A model generated the notes under the pieces. The model searched no databases and was not told where the DNA came from. It saw only the letters and a list, made by a program, of their open reading frames with translations. Source: Thermoplasmata archaeon (GTDB taxonomy: Archaea > Thermoplasmatota > DTKX01 > JAHFTX01). From it: DNA of 64,000 nucleotides. The stretch spans positions 1 to 64,000 of the forward strand of contig JAHFTX010000004.1 in NCBI GenBank assembly GCA_023265395.1, in the 5' to 3' direction. Positions 1 to 8,308 of this stretch are shown one piece after another; within the stretch, counting starts at the first letter, position 1, and every line of letters begins with the position of its first letter. The position numbers were made by a program, and so were the translations under genes.

Positions 1-2418
1 CAGCAGGTCGAGGTGGTCGCTCCCGGCGAGGCGTAACCCCGCGCCGTAGTGGTGGACATCGACGCTCGTCGCAGCTCCATTGTTGTCCTCGAGGTATTCG
101 AGGTAGAGGTCCTGGGGATCGACCACCAAGGAGAAGGACTGGTCCAGCCCGCGCGTCGCGTCCCATTGCAGCAGCAGGGGGTGGGTCTCGCCAGGCGTCC
201 CCGCGGCGCCCAGCAGCGGGATGGTCGTGCTAGCGACCAGCGCATCGTCGAGGGGTCCGCCCAACCGCACCGATACGTCAGTCGCTGGCACGCTCCCGAG
301 GTTGCGCACCTGTGCACGGAAGGTGACCGTGTCCCCCTCGACGAGCAGCCCATCATCGGCAGCGAAGCCCTCGAGCTGCAGCTCCACGTGGGGCAGCTGC
401 ACCGGTACGATCGTGCCGACGTCACCGCTGACGACGAGGGAGAAGTCCTGCGGCCCGACCGGGACGTCTTGCCCGCGCACCTCGACGCGCCACGTCCCCA
501 CCTGTGGAGCGAGCAGGCGCGACCCTTCGACGTTGTTGACGCTGTCGGAAGTGGCGGGGTTGGGCAGTGATTCACCGGCGGCGAACTGGTTGCCCCGGTA
601 GGACGTCCCGTCGGGGGCGATCAGCCGCAGGTCGAGGTCGTTGACCAACGAGGGTATGGGGTTGTTGCCTGCGCCTGCCTCATCGCCCCAGACGAGGTCG
701 ACCCGCAGCTCGGCGCCGCTGCGCACCGGCACCTCCCAGGCAGCGACCTGTCCAGCGTCGAGGGCCAGCAGGGAGTCCTGGTCGACGTACCAGATCCGGT
801 GGGTAGGGCTCTGCTGCGTCGAGGCGACGATGTCGATACGGCCCCAGCCGGTGTCGAACGACGGGTAGGGTTGACCGCTGATGGGGGACGCGCCATTGAC
901 CAGGAGCGCCTTGGTCAGCGCCGGTGAGGGAGTGACGCCATCACGCGCACTGTAGTATTGCAGCATCACCGTCGTCGCCCCCGCCGCGCCAGGAGTGGCC
1001 ATCGAGGTCCCCGCCCAGCTGGTGTAGCAGGTGGCGCAGGAGATCGATGCCGAGGTCACCGACATGCCTGTGGACATCACATCAGGTTTGATCCGGCCGT
1101 CCGAGGTCGGGCCGCGGCTGCTGAAACCCGCGACCCCCAGTGAGTTGGAACTGAGCGCACCGATCGAGACGACGTCCTTGGCGGTGGCAGGGTGGATGAT
1201 GGTGGTCGCTCCGGCGCCGGAGTTGCCCGCAGCAAAGAAGGTCAGCTGCTCCTGCCGCCCTGGCAGCGCGTCGTCGACATCGCGCACGGCAAGGTCGTAC
1301 TCGCGGCTCAGGACCGTGTACTCCCCGAAGAAGGCAGGCCAACCCCAGGAATTGGTCGAGGCGTTTGCCCCGTGCGCGCGAGCATCTCGCAGCTGTTCCT
1401 GGCCGCCGACGCCCCAGCCGCACACGAGCATCACCTGGCCGATGAGCTGCGCCTTGGGCGCCATCCCTGCATAGACGGGTCCTTCTCCTGCTGAGGTACC
1501 GGCGACGTGGGTGCCGTGCCCATCGCAGTCATCCCAGTCACCGCCGGCCGCCCCGTAGGCACCGTACCACTTCTGCTTGGCAGCGGGGATCAGCGCGTGC
1601 CCACCCCACACACCGGTGTCGCCGACGGCGACGGTCATCCCTTGACCGGCGATGCCGTCGAACCCGGGCAGGGTCGGATCGTAGGACCACAACGCCGTTC
1701 CATCGTCGCGCAAGGGCCCGTCGAGGTCCTGGCGCACCCGCAGCTGCCGGGCGACCTGGTCGTTGACCACCTGAGGGTCGACCCAGGGCAGGATGTAGGC
1801 AGCCTCGGGAGAGTGAGCAAGCGCAACCAGACGGTCGCGGGACAGACTGATGCGCAGGTCCGCTGGGTCGAAGCGCAGCACCGTGCCCTCGAGCGCACGG
1901 ACCTCCCTCGCCAGCGCATAGGCGTCATCGAAGGGGACGACCAGCAGGTCGAGGACAGGCTCATCGAGCGACAGATGGGGCTCGAGCCGCAGCCCCGCGT
2001 CATAGGGGATCACCGCGCGGACGTGCGGAAGCGCCTCCATCGCTGCGACCTCGCGGTCGTCGATGCGCACCAAGAATGCGTCTTGCGGCTGGTACCAGCC
2101 AATCTTCGCGCCAAGACTCTCCAAAGGGACGAGGTCGTCGTGGTGCACCGGCCCCTGAAACTGCACGAGGTAGAGCTCCGTGGTGCCACCCCACGGGTCA
2201 GGTTGCCAGGGGGCGCCTGCAGCGGGGTCGAAGGAATAGTCGTTGAAGCGCAGCAGGTGCGCCGGGTCTCCCTCGTCGACGAGCGGAGCTCGCAATGGCG
2301 TGGGCGCGACGATCGTTGTCGGAGGCTCGTCAGCGGTGGCGGACCAGACCACCGAAGGGACTATCAGCAGTAGACCCAGGGCGAAAGCCAGCTGGCGCTG
2401 CGCTCTCCCACCTCCCAA
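1..2418 (-). CDS. Secreted subtilisin-like serine protease (S8), C-terminus cut by window edge
   Basis: The reading frame is open from a TTG at 2418 to the window edge, so the C-terminus is missing. The first ~27 residues form a signal peptide (Gln/Arg-rich start, then a hydrophobic stretch ending VVWSA). The S8 catalytic triad is visible: Asp267 in AVGDTGV, His304 in GHGTHVAG and Ser472 in GTSMATPG, with FSSRGPTSDGRIKPDV just before the Ser. After the catalytic domain there is a beta-sandwich region (LVNDLDLRL, typical of proprotein-convertase-like P domains) and a CARDB-like domain (VTFRAQVRNLGSVPATDVSV). TTG is chosen as start because a TATA box (TTATATA, 2444-2438) lies ~23 bases upstream, which fits a leaderless transcript, and because the signal peptide begins directly after it. 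The likely role is extracellular protein degradation. A second S8 protease lies at 43251. Confidence 0.9.
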   Translation of the reverse strand, partial: MGGGRAQRQLAFALGLLLIVPSVVWSATADEPPTTIVAPTPLRAPLVDEGDPAHLLRFNDYSFDPAAGAPWQPDPWGGTTELYLVQFQGPVHHDDLVPLESLGAKIGWYQPQDAFLVRIDDREVAAMEALPHVRAVIPYDAGLRLEPHLSLDEPVLDLLVVPFDDAYALAREVRALEGTVLRFDPADLRISLSRDRLVALAHSPEAAYILPWVDPQVVNDQVARQLRVRQDLDGPLRDDGTALWSYDPTLPGFDGIAGQGMTVAVGDTGVWGGHALIPAAKQKWYGAYGAAGGDWDDCDGHGTHVAGTSAGEGPVYAGMAPKAQLIGQVMLVCGWGVGGQEQLRDARAHGANASTNSWGWPAFFGEYTVLSREYDLAVRDVDDALPGRQEQLTFFAAGNSGAGATTIIHPATAKDVVSIGALSSNSLGVAGFSSRGPTSDGRIKPDVMSTGMSVTSASISCATCYTSWAGTSMATPGAAGATTVMLQYYSARDGVTPSPALTKALLVNGASPISGQPYPSFDTGWGRIDIVASTQQSPTHRIWYVDQDSLLALDAGQVAAWEVPVRSGAELRVDLVWGDEAGAGNNPIPSLVNDLDLRLIAPDGTSYRGNQFAAGESLPNPATSDSVNNVEGSRLLAPQVGTWRVEVRGQDVPVGPQDFSLVVSGDVGTIVPVQLPHVELQLEGFAADDGLLVEGDTVTFRAQVRNLGSVPATDVSVRLGGPLDDALVASTTIPLLGAAGTPGETHPLLLQWDATRGLDQSFSLVVDPQDLYLEYLEDNNGAATSVDVHHYGAGLRLAGSDHLDLL

Positions 2419-2437
2419 CGGTAGGTGGCTTCCGAGC

Positions 2438-2444
2438 TATATAA
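2438..2444 (-). promoter_or_regulatory. TATA box of the secreted protease
   Basis: TTATATA on the minus strand, centred 23 bases before the TTG start. This is the spacing expected for an archaeal promoter with a transcript starting at or next to the start codon. Confidence 0.6.
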
Positions 2445-2489
2445 CCCTCAGGCAAGAGCCCTCTACCTAGGGCTCGCCGAGGTGCGCCG

Positions 2490-3824
2490 CTAGAGCACCA
2501 CTTCGACCTTGAGGTCCTCGGAGAAGCCCATCGCGCCGAAGTCGTCGTAGACTTGGACGTTGGCGTAATAGTCCCCGACCTGTGAGTAGCGGTGGGTCAC
2601 CTTCGATGAGGTTCCGTTGACCTCTGGGCCCGAGGCGTCCTCGACGTCGAAGTAGAAGTGGTACGCGACCACCTTGCCATCGCCGTCGCGGCTGCCACTG
2701 GCATCGAAGTCGACCTCACCACCGGCGAGGGTGAGACTGACAGTCACCCGCGTCTTGCCCCCATCGGCAGTCAGCTTCCCTGCGGGTGCGACGTTGATCG
2801 GTCCCCGCAAGGGGCAGACCGAGGTCCCACTGGTGCACGGCAGCGGCAGCTTGGCCCAGTCAACCTCGACCGAGAGGCTGGAGATCGCCGAGGAACTCGC
2901 CACCCGGGTGTTGGTCATCGTCGCCTCGACGTGGTAGTCCCCGGCAACGGTGGCGATGAACTCGTAGGGATCGGGCTGACTCGGGCTGCGAAGGGTAAAG
3001 TCGATCGTGTGGCGGACCTCGACGAAGCCCGGTGGTCCGGTGATCACCAACTGCAGCGCTTCACCTTGGACCGGTGCGACGGGGCCGCGCATGTCAGGGC
3101 CTCCCGAGGCGTTGCGCTCCGTCGGACCCATCAGGAGCACGAAGAGGTTGACGTGCGCCTGGCCGCCCGGCTGCACCGGGATTCCCGGCGCGGCCTCGCC
3201 CAACCCCCCGTCGATGCTGATCGAATCGGGGAGCGAGACGAAGAAGCGCTCTGTGGCGGAAGTCTTCCCCTGGAAGGTCGCAGTCACCTCGTAGCTCCCG
3301 GGCGTCGTGACGAAATCGACGAAGGGAAGGACCAACCGCGCGTAGTTGCCGCCGATCCTCAGACTCGTCCGATAGACCTCTGTGCCGGCCTTGGCGATCA
3401 CCAGCGTCGTAGCGCCGCTGACTTGACCTTGTGTACCGCTCAACGACAGGGCGACCCCCAGCTCGACCGAATCCTTGGTCACCTGGGGCACGACCGTGAT
3501 GGCACTGACGGTCCCGGGGATCGTCAACTGCAGGAACACCCCTGCGACGATGAGGATGGTGACGACCCCGATGACCGCAGCGACCTTGCGGTTGCGCTTG
3601 CGGTGTCGCGCCAGCTCTTCCTTGTAGAAGCGCTCTTCGAGGTCCTTCTGGCGAGAAGCCTTGCGTTTTGGAGACGCCTCCTCCTCCTCGAGCACCTCGA
3701 GGACCTCGTCGTCGACCTCCTCGTCGGTGGGCGGGGCCTTGGCCCCTGTGGGACGCTTGACGTCCCTCGCACCGCTCTGCAAGCTCGATCCTGGGGGGAC
3801 TTTCTTCTTGGGTGTCGAGGTCAT
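2490..3824 (-). CDS. Membrane-anchored protein with C-terminal PKD domain
   Basis: A 444-residue type II membrane protein. Residues 1-80 are cytoplasmic, highly charged and probably partly coiled coil (an acidic run, VDDEVLEVLEEEEA, followed by a Lys/Arg-rich segment). One transmembrane helix follows at about 82-105 (VAAVIGVVTILIVAGVFLQL), and the rest is a beta-rich ectodomain. The last ~90 residues match a PKD domain (FDASGSRDGDGKVVAYHFYFD, later HRYSQVGDYYANVQVYDD). PKD domains are extracellular beta-sandwiches involved in protein or carbohydrate contacts. It lies downstream of three other surface-protein genes on the same strand. The stop codon is TAG. The specific partner is unknown. Confidence 0.85.
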   Translation of the reverse strand: MTSTPKKKVPPGSSLQSGARDVKRPTGAKAPPTDEEVDDEVLEVLEEEEASPKRKASRQKDLEERFYKEELARHRKRNRKVAAVIGVVTILIVAGVFLQLTIPGTVSAITVVPQVTKDSVELGVALSLSGTQGQVSGATTLVIAKAGTEVYRTSLRIGGNYARLVLPFVDFVTTPGSYEVTATFQGKTSATERFFVSLPDSISIDGGLGEAAPGIPVQPGGQAHVNLFVLLMGPTERNASGGPDMRGPVAPVQGEALQLVITGPPGFVEVRHTIDFTLRSPSQPDPYEFIATVAGDYHVEATMTNTRVASSSAISSLSVEVDWAKLPLPCTSGTSVCPLRGPINVAPAGKLTADGGKTRVTVSLTLAGGEVDFDASGSRDGDGKVVAYHFYFDVEDASGPEVNGTSSKVTHRYSQVGDYYANVQVYDDFGAMGFSEDLKVEVVL

Positions 3825-3929
3825 GGGAGATCACCGTTGGGGTTCCTAGGCTGGGGAGTGTGAGGTGGCGCAGCGACAGGGGGTGACCTAGGGTCCGACC
3901 GTCCTGTCGCAACGCCTGGGTCGCTGTGC

Positions 3930-4859
3930 TCAGCGAGAGCCATTGCGCATCCGGCGCGTGCGCCGCTCGAGCAGCACCGCCATCACGGCAAAGACCATCA
4001 TCGCCATCGTCAGGTCGAAGCCAGGGATGAAGAATCCCTTCTCGTAGATGGTGAAGACATAGGGTTTGGAGACCAGCAGCTCCTGGGTGGCGGCGTTGTC
4101 GCTCTTGATGAGCACACGGACCTGCGCGACCTCACCGGGCTTGATGGCGATGAAGGTCACCGGGCGGCTCAACCCGATGGTGATCGGCCCAAAGTCGTCG
4201 GGCGGGACGTTGTCGACCGTCGGGCGGCTCAGTTGGGTGATCCAACCCTGTTTGGCGAGTTCCTTGGAGTTCTCCAGGTCCACCGAGAAGGTGTCCAACC
4301 CGTTGCCCTGGTTGTAGATCTTGAGCGAGAGCACGTTGACCTGACCCGGTGCGGTCTGCAGGAACGCTTGCTGGCTCTCGGGGGTCATGCGGAAGTACTG
4401 CTTGACGAGCACCTGCGCACAACTGTTGGCGGAGTAGGCCTGGCCACCAAAGATCCCGATGGCATTGACGCACACGACGCCGACCGACGAGGCCGGGGTC
4501 GCTTGCGGCACGACCACCGCGACCGTGACCTTCTGGTTTCCACCGGCGCCGGGGAAGGGGACTGCCCCGGGGGAGACGACCGCCGGCCAACCGGTGTCGA
4601 TCGATACTGTGATTGTCACGCGCATGGGGGGACCGACAGGCTTGGTGACTGTGATTTCAGTCTCGAAACTGGCGTGCCCTTGGGCGCTCGGGGTCGGTTC
4701 GGTGATCTTTTCAGGGGGGAGCAACCCGCTCATCTTGAGCGTCGGGAACACCTGCGCGCTCACCGGCATGCTGGCCGCAAGGACTGTCGTCAAGAGCATT
4801 CCGCTCAATAGCAGCAGACCCAGAGGGGTCGATCGGGAGTGGTCGGACGCACGCTTCAC
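3930..4859 (-). CDS. Surface protein with signal peptide, beta domain and PGF-type C-terminal helix
   Basis: 309 residues from a GTG start at 4859. This start is chosen because it places a basic signal-peptide head (KRASDHSRS) before the hydrophobic core (LGLLLLSGMLLTTVLAAS) and the cleavage site near VSAQVF; a TATA box lies ~40 bases upstream. An in-frame ATG at 4931 is upstream of that TATA box and is unlikely. The ectodomain is beta-rich and resembles the two neighbouring paralogues at 5001 and 5662. The C-terminus reads IPGFDLTMAMMVFAVMAVLL followed by ERRTRRMR: a PGF tripeptide, one helix and a basic cluster. That is the layout of PGF-CTERM archaeosortase substrates, though it could equally be a plain anchor. 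Function unknown. Confidence 0.8.
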   Translation of the reverse strand: MKRASDHSRSTPLGLLLLSGMLLTTVLAASMPVSAQVFPTLKMSGLLPPEKITEPTPSAQGHASFETEITVTKPVGPPMRVTITVSIDTGWPAVVSPGAVPFPGAGGNQKVTVAVVVPQATPASSVGVVCVNAIGIFGGQAYSANSCAQVLVKQYFRMTPESQQAFLQTAPGQVNVLSLKIYNQGNGLDTFSVDLENSKELAKQGWITQLSRPTVDNVPPDDFGPITIGLSRPVTFIAIKPGEVAQVRVLIKSDNAATQELLVSKPYVFTIYEKGFFIPGFDLTMAMMVFAVMAVLLERRTRRMRNGSR

Positions 4860-4894
4860 TGTGGACCCTCGCAAGGGCGCACACTTGGGGGACT

Positions 4895-4902
4895 TTATAT
4901 AA
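4895..4902 (-). promoter_or_regulatory. TATA box before the PGF-tail surface protein
   Basis: TTATATAA on the minus strand, about 40 bases upstream of the GTG at 4859, which predicts a 5' leader of roughly 10-15 bases. It suggests this gene is not wholly dependent on the upstream paralogue pair for transcription. Confidence 0.55.
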
Positions 4903-5000
4903 CCGTTGTTGTGGGCAAACATCGTCGGCACCCGTTGGTAGCCTCAGTCTGGAGCCAGAAGGGGATAACCTGCCTGGTGGGGCTGTTTGACCGCTTCGGG

Positions 5001-5675
5001 CTAGCCCTTGGGGTCGCGCCGGAGCCGCGAGACCCGCTGCGGTCGCCGCCTGGCCGTGGCTCGTACGCGCCCGGCGACGTCGACGGCTCCGCGGCGCAGA
5101 GGTGCGCGCAACAAGAAGATCGTCGCGCCGCCGCCGACGACGAGTATCAGCACGCCCATGATGATCACCAGCGAGCCACGCTGCGCATCGGCCACCCTCT
5201 GCGGGACGTTTAGGTCATCGTGCGGGGGTGGCGGATGGCTGACGACGATCGACCCGCTGGCCTGATCGGTGCTCTGCAGCGCACCGCCCTTCGCCACGGC
5301 AGTGATGCTCACCCCTGATTGGGTCGTGCCGTTGAGGTCGAGCGGCAGGACGACGGTCACGGAGAAGGGGTGGACTCCGACCGTGCTGAAGCTCATCGAC
5401 GACGGCTCGGTCGTGACGACCCAGCTTGTGGTGCTGCTCGTCTGCAGGGTGACGCTGACCGAGACGTTGGGCGGCTTGGCGGAGATCTCGACGGTGCCGT
5501 TGAAGGTCACCACCTCCGGGGGGATGGAGGCGTTGACCTCGACGATCGTGGGCTCGCTCAGTTCGACATCGACGATCAGGGCGAACACCTGGGCATGGGC
5601 CGGAGCCGGGATCAGCAGGCTGCAGAGCAGCAGCGCCACTGCGGCGGCCTGCAGCAGGGACTCAGTAGTCCTCAT
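5001..5675 (-). CDS. Surface protein paralogue with N- and C-terminal membrane segments
   Basis: 224 residues from ATG 5675, with a signal peptide (LLQAAAVALLLCSLLIPAPAHA), a ~130-residue beta domain, a short Pro/His linker (HPPPPHDD), a transmembrane helix (SLVIIMGVLILVVGGGATIFLL) and an Arg-rich cytoplasmic tail. The beta domain matches that of the upstream gene in pattern (PEVVTFNGTVEIS here, PTVVTYNGTVSVT there), so the two are paralogues. The start codon lies inside the last codons of the upstream gene (14-base overlap, different frame), which implies translational coupling and a shared transcript. Function is unknown; a surface complex of paralogous subunits is an inference. Confidence 0.8.
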   Translation of the reverse strand: MRTTESLLQAAAVALLLCSLLIPAPAHAQVFALIVDVELSEPTIVEVNASIPPEVVTFNGTVEISAKPPNVSVSVTLQTSSTTSWVVTTEPSSMSFSTVGVHPFSVTVVLPLDLNGTTQSGVSITAVAKGGALQSTDQASGSIVVSHPPPPHDDLNVPQRVADAQRGSLVIIMGVLILVVGGGATIFLLRAPLRRGAVDVAGRVRATARRRPQRVSRLRRDPKG

Positions 5676-6489
5676 CGCGCGCACCGCCGGCGCGTGAGGT
5701 CCGCGGAGTGGAGCTGCGGTGCCCGCCGCCGCTGCTGCGCTGACGTGGCGGCCCTCGACGCAGTGGTCCGTCATCGATGACCTCGGCCTCCTCCGGCTCT
5801 TCGGATTCGATCGGCTCGTCGAAGTCGTCGTCGGAGGGTCTGCCGCCGCTGCCGCGACGCACGAAGAGGAACACCACGCCGATGGTGACGACGATGCCCA
5901 AGGCAGACATCAGTACCAGCGGATCGCCGAGGTTGAGTGGCGAGCCCGAGTTGTCCTGGGTCTTGTTCGTCGGGGGGTCCTTGCCGTCCCCGCCACCGCC
6001 ACCGCCACCGCCCCCACCGCCGCCGCCTCCGCCGTCGTCGGTGGCATTGGTGATCTGGAGCGTCGCGGTGTCTTGGGCGACGTTGTGCACTGGCGGCAGC
6101 CCCGAGGCGTTGAGGGAGGCCTGGACGTTGAAGGTGAAGGAGGTCTGTCCCGACTCGAGCACCTTGGGGACGGCCACCTGCAGCAGGAACTCGGCCGAGG
6201 CGGTGGTGGTGAACGAGAAGCTGTCGGGGACGACGGCCAGCTCCATCCCGGGCGCCTGCCCTGAGGTCGAGGCGTTGATGGTCAGGGTGATGGCGCCGGT
6301 GACGAAGGGCGGGTAGGTCACGGAGACCGTGCCATTGTACGTGACCACGGTCGGCAGCGCTGCGGCATCGACCGACTTGCTCTCCTCCGTCATCGTCAGC
6401 TTGACCGAGGGGACTTGCGCGCTCGCCATCGGCGCAAGGAGCAACACGAGCGTTGCGAAGCAGACGAGCGCACGGAGCATGCGACCCAT
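5662..6489 (-). CDS. Surface protein paralogue with poly-glycine stalk and acidic tail
   Basis: 275 residues: signal peptide (MLRALVCFATLVLLLAPMASA), a beta domain paralogous to the next gene, a run of about 15 glycines forming a flexible stalk, a transmembrane helix (LVLMSALGIVVTIGVVFLFV) and a ~65-residue cytoplasmic tail that is first acidic (DDDFDEPIESEEPEEAEV) and then Arg/Ser/Gly-rich. The poly-Gly is encoded by a GC-rich simple repeat that could be length-variable. It is first in a same-strand run of surface genes and overlaps the next by 14 bases. A weak TATA-like element (GATTAGGA) lies ~30 bases upstream of the ATG. Function unknown. Confidence 0.8.
   Translation of the reverse strand: MGRMLRALVCFATLVLLLAPMASAQVPSVKLTMTEESKSVDAAALPTVVTYNGTVSVTYPPFVTGAITLTINASTSGQAPGMELAVVPDSFSFTTTASAEFLLQVAVPKVLESGQTSFTFNVQASLNASGLPPVHNVAQDTATLQITNATDDGGGGGGGGGGGGGGGDGKDPPTNKTQDNSGSPLNLGDPLVLMSALGIVVTIGVVFLFVRRGSGGRPSDDDFDEPIESEEPEEAEVIDDGPLRRGPPRQRSSGGGHRSSTPRTSRAGGARDEDY
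5990..6034. repeat. GC-only simple repeat encoding poly-glycine
   Basis: A run of CCG/CCA/CCC triplets on the plus strand reads as about 15 consecutive Gly codons in the minus-strand surface gene. It is a slippage-prone tract, so its length may vary between strains or be mis-assembled. Confidence 0.8.
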
Positions 6490-6554
6490 GGCTGCACCGT
6501 GCCTGTAGGTCCTAATCGCCTTTGCGGTTGGCCCGACCGGCGGCCATGGACCCG

Positions 6555-7862
6555 CTACGCCTTGGCGCGGCCCCTGCTCTTGCCTTTGGGGGGGCCAGGG
6601 CCGGCCTGCTGCGCGGTCGGTCGCGCGGGACCATCGTCCTCCGGTCGCATCGCGTGCCCCTCGAGCCAGCCAGCGACCTCGCTGGGGAGGCGACCGGTGG
6701 AGGTGGCGCCGAGGATCAGTACGCCCTTGCCTGAGGCGACCGCCGCCTGCAGCTGCTCGAGGACGGGGACGAGCGCCCCCTCGGGCGCTGCGGTGGCGAG
6801 CTCTTGGAGGTCATCGAGCAGGACCATCGCCCTGCCGTGGGTCTGGCCCAGGACGTCTTCGACGATGAAGGGCAGCATCTGCAGGTGCCCCTCGTTGGTG
6901 GGGTCCAGCTCGTCCTTGGTGGGCTGAGCGCTGAAGCGCAGCAGCGGGGTGGTCTGCAACGAGGTGCGCTTGCGCAGCGTCTCGGGGAGCGTGAAGACGA
7001 ATCCGATCCCGACCGCACCAGCGAGCACCTCGGAGGCGAATGCCATCTCTGCGCGCACCGCGCACCTCGAGGCATCGAAGAGGTAGACCCCTCCGTCGAC
7101 GAAGGTCCACAGCGGCTTGGAGGCACGACCCGAGCCCTCCTCGCGGGTGGCTTCGACGGCAAAGAGGCGGTAGCGGTGGATGGCGAAGAACAACCCCCCG
7201 CTGGTCGCCGTGGTGGCGATGATGGAGAAGGCCGGCAGGTTCTTCCCCAGGATCGTCAGGATGATGTCGTTGACGACCCCGACGACGATGGGCACGGCAA
7301 AGCCGAACGTCACCACCAGGGATTGGTGGAAGAAGGTCGCAGTGGGTGCCGCCACGGTGAATCGAATCAGCAGGACGAGGTCGACGACGAGGATGAGGAT
7401 CATCGACAGGCCGACGATGTTGAAGGCCCAGCGGGCATCCTGGAACCAGAAGGTCAAGCTGCCGCTCAGCAGTACCACCAACGCCCAGCAGCCCAGCGCA
7501 TAGCGCAGGGGTACCGAACGCGCCCAATCGTCGTTGCGGGTGAAGCGGAGGACGGTGATCAGGGTCAGGGGCAGCAGCAGCGCGATGCCCAGCCACTGAC
7601 CGCCGCTGATGCCGTAGGCGATCCAGTCGCGGTCGATGCCCGTGGCCGCTTTGAGCTGCCCGGCGCGGTCGACCAGCTCGAAGTACCGGCCCGGCAGGTC
7701 GAAGAGGTTCCACACGACGATGCACACTTGCATCAGCAGGAAGGTGCGGACCAGCTTGGTCTGTGGCAGCCCCAGGCGCAGGTACACGAGCATCGCGACG
7801 TTGGCGGCCAGTGCCAGTGCCGCAAGGGGCAGCAGCCACAGCTGCAGAGGCTGGATTGCCAC
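6555..7862 (-). CDS. Seven-helix membrane receptor-like protein with C-terminal DUF835 domain
   Basis: 435 residues from GTG 7862; AGGAGA lies 7 bases before it. The N-terminal ~230 residues hold seven predicted helices in the style of the histidine-kinase N-terminal 7TM region (first helix LWLLPLAALALAANVAMLVYL; sixth VVTFGFAVPIVVGVVNDIIL). There is no H-box or ATPase domain. The cytoplasmic part (about 245-400) matches DUF835: a V/ALDxLQ-type strand (RAMVLLDDLQELAT), then a helix and a final strand (GVLILGATSTGRLPSEVAGWLE). DUF835 is common in Thermoplasmatota, often linked to sensory modules, with unknown biochemistry. The tail is Pro/Gly/Lys-rich (PPKGKSRGRAKA). Probably a membrane sensor; ligand and output are unknown. 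The stop codon is TAG. Confidence 0.75.
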   Translation of the reverse strand: MAIQPLQLWLLPLAALALAANVAMLVYLRLGLPQTKLVRTFLLMQVCIVVWNLFDLPGRYFELVDRAGQLKAATGIDRDWIAYGISGGQWLGIALLLPLTLITVLRFTRNDDWARSVPLRYALGCWALVVLLSGSLTFWFQDARWAFNIVGLSMILILVVDLVLLIRFTVAAPTATFFHQSLVVTFGFAVPIVVGVVNDIILTILGKNLPAFSIIATTATSGGLFFAIHRYRLFAVEATREEGSGRASKPLWTFVDGGVYLFDASRCAVRAEMAFASEVLAGAVGIGFVFTLPETLRKRTSLQTTPLLRFSAQPTKDELDPTNEGHLQMLPFIVEDVLGQTHGRAMVLLDDLQELATAAPEGALVPVLEQLQAAVASGKGVLILGATSTGRLPSEVAGWLEGHAMRPEDDGPARPTAQQAGPGPPKGKSRGRAKA

Positions 7863-7929
7863 GGCTGGTTCTCCTGTGTGCTATCGCTGCCAACGCGCTC
7901 GCGCGGCGCAAGGCCTCAGCGGGGGAGGA

Positions 7930-8013
7930 TGCGGGAGGCAGGATTTGAACCTGCGAACCTCTAGGGACTGGACCCTGAATCCAGCGCCTTTGGCCAAGCT
8001 TAGCGACTCCCGC
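7930..8013 (-). tRNA. tRNA-Leu (anticodon CAG)
   Basis: An 84-base type II tRNA on the minus strand. The acceptor stem GCGGGAG/CTCCCGC pairs perfectly over 7 bp and is followed by discriminator A, as expected for leucine. The anticodon stem CTGGA/TCCAG encloses loop TTCAGGG, giving anticodon CAG. The T arm GCAGG-TTCAAAT-CCTGC is complete, and a long variable arm (TCCCTAGAGGTTC) fits tRNA-Leu. No intron is visible and CCA is not encoded. Confidence 0.97.
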
Positions 8014-8042
8014 GCAAGGAACGGCGCTGCTAGTTGCGTACA

Positions 8043-8051
8043 CTACATAAA
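8043..8051 (-). promoter_or_regulatory. TATA box of tRNA-Leu
   Basis: TTTATGTAG on the minus strand, about 30 bases upstream of the mature tRNA 5' end, with a GAAC-type BRE-like element just before it. Spacing is typical for an archaeal tRNA promoter. Confidence 0.55.
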
Positions 8052-8137
8052 CGTTCTCGCAACGGCGCAACCACCTCGAATCGGAACGGTTGTTCGACAC
8101 CGTCAGCGGAACGCTCCTAGATGCGCGCACACGCACG

Positions 8138-8308
8138 CGAACGTTCGTGCTCCCTCGATGAAGGTATATATAGGCACCCCAGCATCGAGGCGGGCTCAGC
8201 CGCGGGGAACCACGCGGGGGTTCACCGTACCACTCCTGGCACGCCCCCCGCGCGATGGCGACCGCAGCTGGCCATGGCTGCTGATGCCATGTGGGGGTCG
8301 AGAGCGCG
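8138..8308 (+). promoter_or_regulatory. Promoter and ~110-base leader of the giant TPR gene
   Basis: A strong TATA box (GTATATATAG, 8164-8173) is preceded by a perfect 10-base palindrome CGAACGTTCG at 8138-8147, a plausible operator. Transcription should start near 8195, leaving a leader of over 100 bases before the start at 8309. That is unusual here, where most promoters are leaderless. The leader has a possible 9-codon upstream ORF at 8255-8284. Confidence 0.5.
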
